Assembly (NCBI GenBank): GCA_013002925.1
Contig: JABDLQ010000266.1
Coordinates: 1 to 20,270, forward strand
DNA from: Gammaproteobacteria bacterium
Lineage (GTDB): Bacteria > Pseudomonadota > Gammaproteobacteria > Steroidobacterales > SZUA-146
Direction: 5' to 3'
Length of the DNA: 20,270 nt
Notes under the pieces: generated by a model
The model's input: the letters and a program-made list of their open reading frames with translations, nothing else
Database searches by the model: none
What the model was told of the DNA's origin: nothing
Shown: one piece after another, positions 15,589 through 20,270 of the stretch
Numbering within the stretch: position 1 is the first letter of the stretch
Layout: each line of letters opens with the position of its first letter
Translations under genes and position numbers: made by a program

Positions 15589-15869
15589 TCACGCCTGTGA
15601 TAATGCATTGCACCATATCAATAATCAGACGTTAAACGGAGGATATTGAGCTTAAATTACCAGCGTTGCTTAAAAGTGAGAGTCCGGTCATGGTTCTGCG
15701 GCAATGGATACGCGAAAATACACTTAACAGAATCTGAACGATTCGTGTAGATGACTGTTTATAGCGGAATTCAAACATTGGAACTGTCCGTCAGAGAAAA
15801 ATCCCCGAAGCCAACAACGGGATTTTTATGGCTCTGGCCGCAGATTTCAGTTGTTGACAGTTAAATCGG
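15589..15869. other. Intergenic region between the FimX-like and FimV-like genes
   Basis: It contains a terminator-like hairpin at 15797-15827 and, upstream of it, a possible 34-codon frame at 15646-15750. That frame begins with TTG three bases after a GGAGG; its product is short and basic and matches nothing I know, so it is not called as a gene. A perfect TTGACA lies at 15854-15859, ten bases before the first ATG of the FimV-like gene. No good -10 box follows at the right distance. Confidence 0.5.
15797..15827 (+). terminator. Probable rho-independent terminator after the FimX-like gene
   Basis: AAAAATCCC and GGGATTTTT form a perfect 9-bp stem around a 13-base loop, with a T run on the 3' side (and on the other strand as well). 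The G/C part is only 3 bp and the loop is long, so strength may be moderate. It lies about 210 bases after the FimX-like stop and 42 bases before the FimV-like start, so the two genes are probably transcribed separately. Confidence 0.65.
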
Positions 15870-18083
15870 ATGGAACTACGCAAGGTTGGTGTAACGGTGT
15901 CCAGCAGACAAACGCTTTATTTAATGCTTATAAACGGGTGGCCACGCGGAAGTCGCGTTTTGAGACTGGTCGCCTGGTCTTTGACATTCGGCTCTGTGTT
16001 CCTGTTTGCCCAATCCTATGCCCTGTCAATTCAGAATATTGAAATCAATAGCGCTCTTGGTCAACCGCTTGACGCAGTAGTACATATCTCTGCAGCACGC
16101 GGCGAATCACTGCGCGCCTCCTGCATCACCATTCATCCTGGCAGTGACGCCGCATTACCGGCTATTCGTGGTGTGCAACTGTCATTGAGCCGCAACCTCA
16201 ACCCGGGTACGCTGCGGCTCCGCAGCCGCTCCCCCATGCGTGAGCCCATGAGCGAACTGGTGGTACGGGTTAATTGTCCCGGCGCACCGAAAATTCAGCG
16301 CAGTTTTCTGGTCATGCTGGATCCGGTGCAAGTTGCAGACGGCGCACCTGCCTATGCCCAAAACACCCCTGCGCGGACCGCTCTGCAAACGTCCGGTTAT
16401 GCAGTCAGCTCGTCCGATAATCGTATTCGCGTGGTCAGCAGTTCACCACTGTCCAGCAGTGCGCAGCCGGTCGTTCCGGGCGGCCGCTACATGGTGGCTA
16501 ACGGCGAAAGCCTGTCCACTATTGCGGCACGGGTAGAAGGTCGAGCTTCCGGCACCGTGTGGAGTTGGGCAGCCACGATTCAAAATGCCAATCCCCAGGC
16601 ATTTTTAAATGGTGACCCCAACAACTTGCTAGCCGGCTTCGAACTTTATATCCCCGGGGCAATCAAACAGGGTCTGTCAATCCGCCAGATACGTAACGGT
16701 GCTCAGACAGAGTCCGCGGTTGTGGCTCAAAGCGACTCCTCCACTGGCGCAGGGGTGTCGGTTTCCGATAGCAATGAACGCGGATTATCGTTTGCAGAGC
16801 GTTCGCTGGCCGCCGCCGTACAACAGGAGCAGGCACGCACAATCCAGGACACACCGAACGCCATGCAGGTACCACAAAATGCAGCCATCGGTATGGTTGC
16901 CACAGCACCCGACACATTCATGATGGCTACCCGTTTTTCGCGCCTGTCAATGGCGCGTCTGGAGCAGCGTAAGGCAGGTCTGATACAGGCCCTGCCGGTC
17001 GGCGTTACTGAGTTGGTCAACAAGATGCAGGCCAAGGACGCGCCCCCGGAGCAGGAACAGGCCAACGATCCGGCACCCGTAGTGCCCAGCGACCCCAAAC
17101 CTGCTGCCGCGGTCGTTACTTCTACCGTCACGCGGCGTGTGCCCTGGATGCAAGGTATCGGTTTAATGCTGGTTTCGTTTCTCGCTGGATTTGCATTATC
17201 CTCCCGCCGCAATCGCCAGAAAGCCGAAAACGAACATGTAGTTGATGCCCACGAGGCGCGCTTTCGGGAGCGCGTTAAAAACGATCATCAAAGCATTACC
17301 GCAAGAGTCCTGGGTGCCATCACACCAGGCAGTGGCATCGTCGTAAGCGAGGGTCCTGCTGATCACCCGGCTGCGCAATCACAACCGGCAGAGCCACCTG
17401 TTACCACAAATACTGCCGGCACGGTCCCAACGGATAAAAAGGTCGATAATGATTTTGGCACCACCGTTACCGAGATTGAAGATGTCCAGGACCCCTTGAA
17501 CCCCAGCACAAGTCACACATTAACCACGATAGACCTCGAACTTCTGGAGCAGGACTATGCTGCACAGGAAAAAATGGGGCTGGAGGACATCGCCAATGCG
17601 GGTCAGGGTAACCAAACCGAATTGATTAATGCCCGGTTGGATCTGGAGCTGCCGAACGAATTCGAGACAACGGCAGATGGCGCTGACATGACCGACAGCA
17701 TCAACTTTTCCGCCGAACTTCCAAGCCTGGATTTTGACATTGGCGACACCCGTGACGCGGACCACCATGATGAACTCACCGCCAGCACTGAAGTACATGA
17801 TGCCGGTGCGGAATTTGATGCAGCTCTTGAAACATTTGTTGCTAATGAGTTAGAACCGGAAGCAACGGATAGCATTGACGTCGAATTTGAACTGGATGAC
17901 GAGCAGTTTACAGCGACATCAACCCGTGACTCTGAAGAGTTTTATCACCTGGAAACCTCGAGCATTATGGATGTCGATGAACTGGCATTTGAACAGGAAC
18001 TGGAGGACGAGACCAAGATCCTGAATTTTCGTCAGCGCAGCCTCAAAACCGGCACAGATGATGCCAATAACGACGACGAATAG
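15870..18083 (+). CDS. Second FimV-like LysM membrane protein, lacking the C-terminal FimV motif
   Basis: The product of up to 737 residues repeats the first half of FimV. A signal segment lies at about 31-51, and the mature start LSIQNIEINSALGQPLDAVV parallels the same part of FimV. It is followed by the FimV N-terminal domain (to about 152), a LysM domain at about 206-262 with NANPQAFLNGD, and a linker. One membrane helix sits at about 426-444. Then comes an acidic tail of about 290 residues that ends without the TPR-like stretch or the C-terminal motif seen in FimV at 2113-5730. The first ATG leaves an unusually long 30-residue stretch before the hydrophobic core and has no clear ribosome binding site. 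In-frame alternatives are GTG at 15897 and ATG at 15924. It follows the FimX-like gene on the same strand. A role at the cell envelope or pole is inferred. Confidence 0.85.
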   Translation: MELRKVGVTVSSRQTLYLMLINGWPRGSRVLRLVAWSLTFGSVFLFAQSYALSIQNIEINSALGQPLDAVVHISAARGESLRASCITIHPGSDAALPAIRGVQLSLSRNLNPGTLRLRSRSPMREPMSELVVRVNCPGAPKIQRSFLVMLDPVQVADGAPAYAQNTPARTALQTSGYAVSSSDNRIRVVSSSPLSSSAQPVVPGGRYMVANGESLSTIAARVEGRASGTVWSWAATIQNANPQAFLNGDPNNLLAGFELYIPGAIKQGLSIRQIRNGAQTESAVVAQSDSSTGAGVSVSDSNERGLSFAERSLAAAVQQEQARTIQDTPNAMQVPQNAAIGMVATAPDTFMMATRFSRLSMARLEQRKAGLIQALPVGVTELVNKMQAKDAPPEQEQANDPAPVVPSDPKPAAAVVTSTVTRRVPWMQGIGLMLVSFLAGFALSSRRNRQKAENEHVVDAHEARFRERVKNDHQSITARVLGAITPGSGIVVSEGPADHPAAQSQPAEPPVTTNTAGTVPTDKKVDNDFGTTVTEIEDVQDPLNPSTSHTLTTIDLELLEQDYAAQEKMGLEDIANAGQGNQTELINARLDLELPNEFETTADGADMTDSINFSAELPSLDFDIGDTRDADHHDELTASTEVHDAGAEFDAALETFVANELEPEATDSIDVEFELDDEQFTATSTRDSEEFYHLETSSIMDVDELAFEQELEDETKILNFRQRSLKTGTDDANNDDE

Positions 18084-18272
18084 CTCTCAAATCAATAGCC
18101 CTTCCACGCCAAGCTCTATTGAAAAAATAGTCTGCGCCAGGAGCGCAGCGATGCGGCGATGTTCCTTGACCGCTGGCGGTATCCGGAGCGTGCGACGGAA
18201 TCGCGGCTAAACCGCCGACTGCTCTGATCTGCACACCGCACCAGTTCGACACACAGCCCGTTGGCAAGAATC
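18084..18272. other. Convergent region between the FimV-like gene and parC
   Basis: These 189 bases hold a parC-direction terminator and otherwise nothing I can support. One minus-strand frame begins at a TTG at 18265-18267, just after the parC stop, but it runs through the terminator and into the FimV-like gene, and its product resembles no known protein. Confidence 0.6.
18122..18148 (-). terminator. parC: Rho-independent terminator downstream of parC
   Basis: On the minus strand CTGCGC, loop TCCTG, GCGCAG form a 6-bp GC-rich stem, followed by ACTA and six T residues. It lies about 125 bases after the parC stop codon and about 40 bases after the stop of the convergent FimV-like gene. The stem is short but the T run is good. 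Confidence 0.7.
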
Positions 18273-20270
18273 CTAGTCTTTTACCTCAACGCTCAACCGG
18301 GTAACCTTTCGGTAGTTTTTCGGTAGCAGCGCACCACGTCGGCCACGTTGCCCGATGTATTTTTCCTGATCCGCGGGGCGTAGGGACATGAATCGCGAAC
18401 CGCAGTGGACTTTCAGCACATCGTCTCCGACCAGAATCGCCATACTCAGCATGAACTCTTCTCCGCTGATGACGTTTTTGGGAGGGATTGATAGTATTTT
18501 ATTTCCTTTACCCTTGGCCAGCTCAGGCAATTCTTCAAGTGGAAAAATCAGCAGTCGCCCCGCGTTACTGACCGCAGCAAGCCAGCTCTCCTCATCTGGC
18601 TCAACCGGCCTTGCAGGTACGACGGTAGCTCCCTTGGGCACCGTCAGCACCGCTTTGCCCGCCCGGTTACGGGAATAGAAATCATCAAGCTTGCCTACGT
18701 ATCCGTATCCTGCACTGCTGGCCAACACATAACGCTGCTGCGCGGTGCCCATCATTACGGCCCGGAACTGGGCACCGTCAGCCGGTCTGAATCTCCCGGC
18801 CAATGGCTCACCCTGACCGCGTGCTGACGGCAAAGTGTGTGCAGGCAGCGTATAGGCTTTGCCCCGGCTATCGAGAAACACCACCATTTGGTTGCTCTTG
18901 CCACGTGCCGAAGCCAGGTAGTTATCGCCGCTTTTGTAGCTTAACGTTGTGGCATCGACTTCGTGGCCGCGCGCGGCGCGCGCCCAGCCCCGCTCGCTCA
19001 AGATGACGGTTACCGGTTCGCTTGGAATCAAATCAGTTTCATCAATTGCCTTTGCCGGTTCGCGTTTGGCGATGACGGTGCGTCTTTCATCACCGTATTT
19101 TTCGGCATCCTCTGTCAGTTCTTCCTTAATCAGCCGCTTTAATCGAACCTTGCTTTTTAGTAAGGTCCGAAGCGCTTTACCCTCTTTCTCAAGCTTGCTT
19201 TGTTCCGTTCGAATTTTAATCTCTTCCAGGCGCGCCAAATGACGCAATTTGAGCTCAAGAATCGCTTCCGCCTGGATGTCGCTGAGTTTGAAACGCTTGA
19301 TGAGTACCGGTTTCGGCTCGTCATTCTCACGTATGATGGCGATCACTTCGTCGATATTCAAAAACGCAACCATCAGACCGGCGAGCTGATGCAATCGCTT
19401 GTCTACTTTATCGAGTCGCCATTCAAGACGCCGCACGACCGTGTCCATGCGAAACCTGAGCCACCTGCTCAGCAAAGACTTCAGGTCCATGATGCGGGGT
19501 CGGCCATCAAGATCAATTACATTGAAATTGACCCGGGTGGTTTTTTCCAGATCGGTAGTGGCAAACAAGTGCAACATCAACGCCGTTTTATCCACCCGGT
19601 TGGAACGCGGAATGACGACAATGCGAATCGCACTCTCATGATCCGATTCGTCGCGCAGATCTTCAACCATTGGTAACTTTTTCGCGCGCATCTGCGCCGC
19701 AATTTGCTCGAGTATCTTGCCCGGTGACGTCTGGTATGGCAGCTCTGAAATCACAATATTGCCATCTTCCACCACATATACGGCACGCATACGCACGGAG
19801 CCGGTACCGGTTTCGTACAACTCCAGCAATTCCTCCTGATCGTTGATAATTTCACCACCACTTGGAAAATCCGGCGCCTTGATGTGTTTGCACAACTCCC
19901 TGACGGAAGTTTTTGGTGCATCCAGCAACCGCAGACAGGCACTCACCACCTCGCGCATATTATGCGGCGCGATATCCGTCGACATACCCACCGCAATCCC
20001 GCTCGCGCCATTGAGTAGTACATTGGGCAGGCGCGCCGGTAACAACTGCGGTTCAGACAAGGTGCCGTCAAAGTTAGGCTGCCAGTCAACCGTGCCCTGG
20101 GCAAGCTCGGCCAGCAATGTAGCGGCATAAGGCATAAGTCGGGATTCTGTGTAGCGCATCGCTGCAAACGATTTGGGATCATCCGGGGACCCCCAGTTTC
20201 CTTGCCCGTCGACGATCGGGTAACGATAGGAAAAGGCCTGCGCCATGTGCACCATGGCTTCATAGCAAGC
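18273..20270 (-). CDS. parC: DNA topoisomerase IV subunit A, N-terminus beyond the right edge
   Basis: ParC is the DNA-cutting subunit of topoisomerase IV, which with ParE separates daughter chromosomes. The window holds 665 residues; compared with E. coli ParC (752) about 80 N-terminal residues are missing. The frame enters with ACYEAM, followed by YPIVDGQGNWGSPDDPKS and the catalytic tyrosine in AMRYTESRL. ATTDLEK and LDGRP further on are also family stretches. The C-terminal half keeps the blades of the DNA-wrapping domain (for example LPSARGQGEPL and GKGNKI). LFATTDLEK and the short C-terminal domain favour ParC over GyrA. The glutamate equivalent to E. coli Glu84, a site of quinolone-resistance changes, is intact at 20259-20261; the Ser80 position lies just outside. 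Confidence 0.97.
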   Translation of the reverse strand, partial: ACYEAMVHMAQAFSYRYPIVDGQGNWGSPDDPKSFAAMRYTESRLMPYAATLLAELAQGTVDWQPNFDGTLSEPQLLPARLPNVLLNGASGIAVGMSTDIAPHNMREVVSACLRLLDAPKTSVRELCKHIKAPDFPSGGEIINDQEELLELYETGTGSVRMRAVYVVEDGNIVISELPYQTSPGKILEQIAAQMRAKKLPMVEDLRDESDHESAIRIVVIPRSNRVDKTALMLHLFATTDLEKTTRVNFNVIDLDGRPRIMDLKSLLSRWLRFRMDTVVRRLEWRLDKVDKRLHQLAGLMVAFLNIDEVIAIIRENDEPKPVLIKRFKLSDIQAEAILELKLRHLARLEEIKIRTEQSKLEKEGKALRTLLKSKVRLKRLIKEELTEDAEKYGDERRTVIAKREPAKAIDETDLIPSEPVTVILSERGWARAARGHEVDATTLSYKSGDNYLASARGKSNQMVVFLDSRGKAYTLPAHTLPSARGQGEPLAGRFRPADGAQFRAVMMGTAQQRYVLASSAGYGYVGKLDDFYSRNRAGKAVLTVPKGATVVPARPVEPDEESWLAAVSNAGRLLIFPLEELPELAKGKGNKILSIPPKNVISGEEFMLSMAILVGDDVLKVHCGSRFMSLRPADQEKYIGQRGRRGALLPKNYRKVTRLSVEVKD

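Noticed and set aside
18043..18267. 74-codon minus-strand frame after parC
   Set aside because: It starts with TTG, passes through a terminator, overlaps the end of the FimV-like gene and has no recognisable features.
1..20270. Mobile element, defence island, CRISPR array or biosynthetic cluster
   Set aside because: All genes are recognisable core or pilus/pole genes, and I saw no transposase, integrase, direct-repeat array, tRNA or compositional break.

Overview
The window is a stretch of bacterial chromosome that looks gammaproteobacterial. The evidence is a run of housekeeping genes in an order known from that class (prmB-aroC-asd-fimV-truA-folC on the minus strand, as in pseudomonads and relatives), a FimV-family polar landmark protein, an EF-P carrying the lysine that EpmA modifies, and a ParC close to that of E. 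coli. Base composition and coding style look even throughout. I see no insertion sequences, tRNA or rRNA genes, CRISPR arrays or phage genes, so this is core genome rather than an island. The genus cannot be named from the sequence.

Layout. (1) 1-8982, minus strand, reading from right to left: prmB, aroC, asd, fimV, truA and folC (cut by the left edge). A terminator separates fimV from truA, and a candidate promoter lies before fimV. trpF and accD, often found between truA and folC, are absent; a 204-base gap lies there. (2) 9046-11016, plus strand: a tight three-gene unit of a SCO1/SenC copper protein, a PCuAC-type copper-chaperone lipoprotein and psd, divergent from prmB. (3) 11134-13176, minus strand: efp, epmA and msrC as one unit, convergent with psd. 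(4) 13534-18083, plus strand: a REC-PAS-GGDEF-EAL protein resembling FimX, with decayed catalytic motifs, then a terminator, then a second FimV-like protein. (5) 18273-20270, minus strand: parC, cut by the right edge near its N-terminus.

How the genes relate. Most encode core functions: folate glutamylation, tRNA pseudouridylation, lysine/threonine/methionine and aromatic amino-acid synthesis, ribosomal protein methylation, phosphatidylethanolamine synthesis, EF-P activation, methionine-sulfoxide repair, cytochrome oxidase copper delivery and chromosome decatenation. The most distinctive theme is cell-pole and type IV pilus control. A full-length FimV, a FimX-like c-di-GMP effector candidate and a shorter FimV paralogue without the usual C-terminal motif all lie within 16 kb. 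The last two are neighbours on the same strand, which suggests, but does not show, a shared role in polar or pilus regulation.
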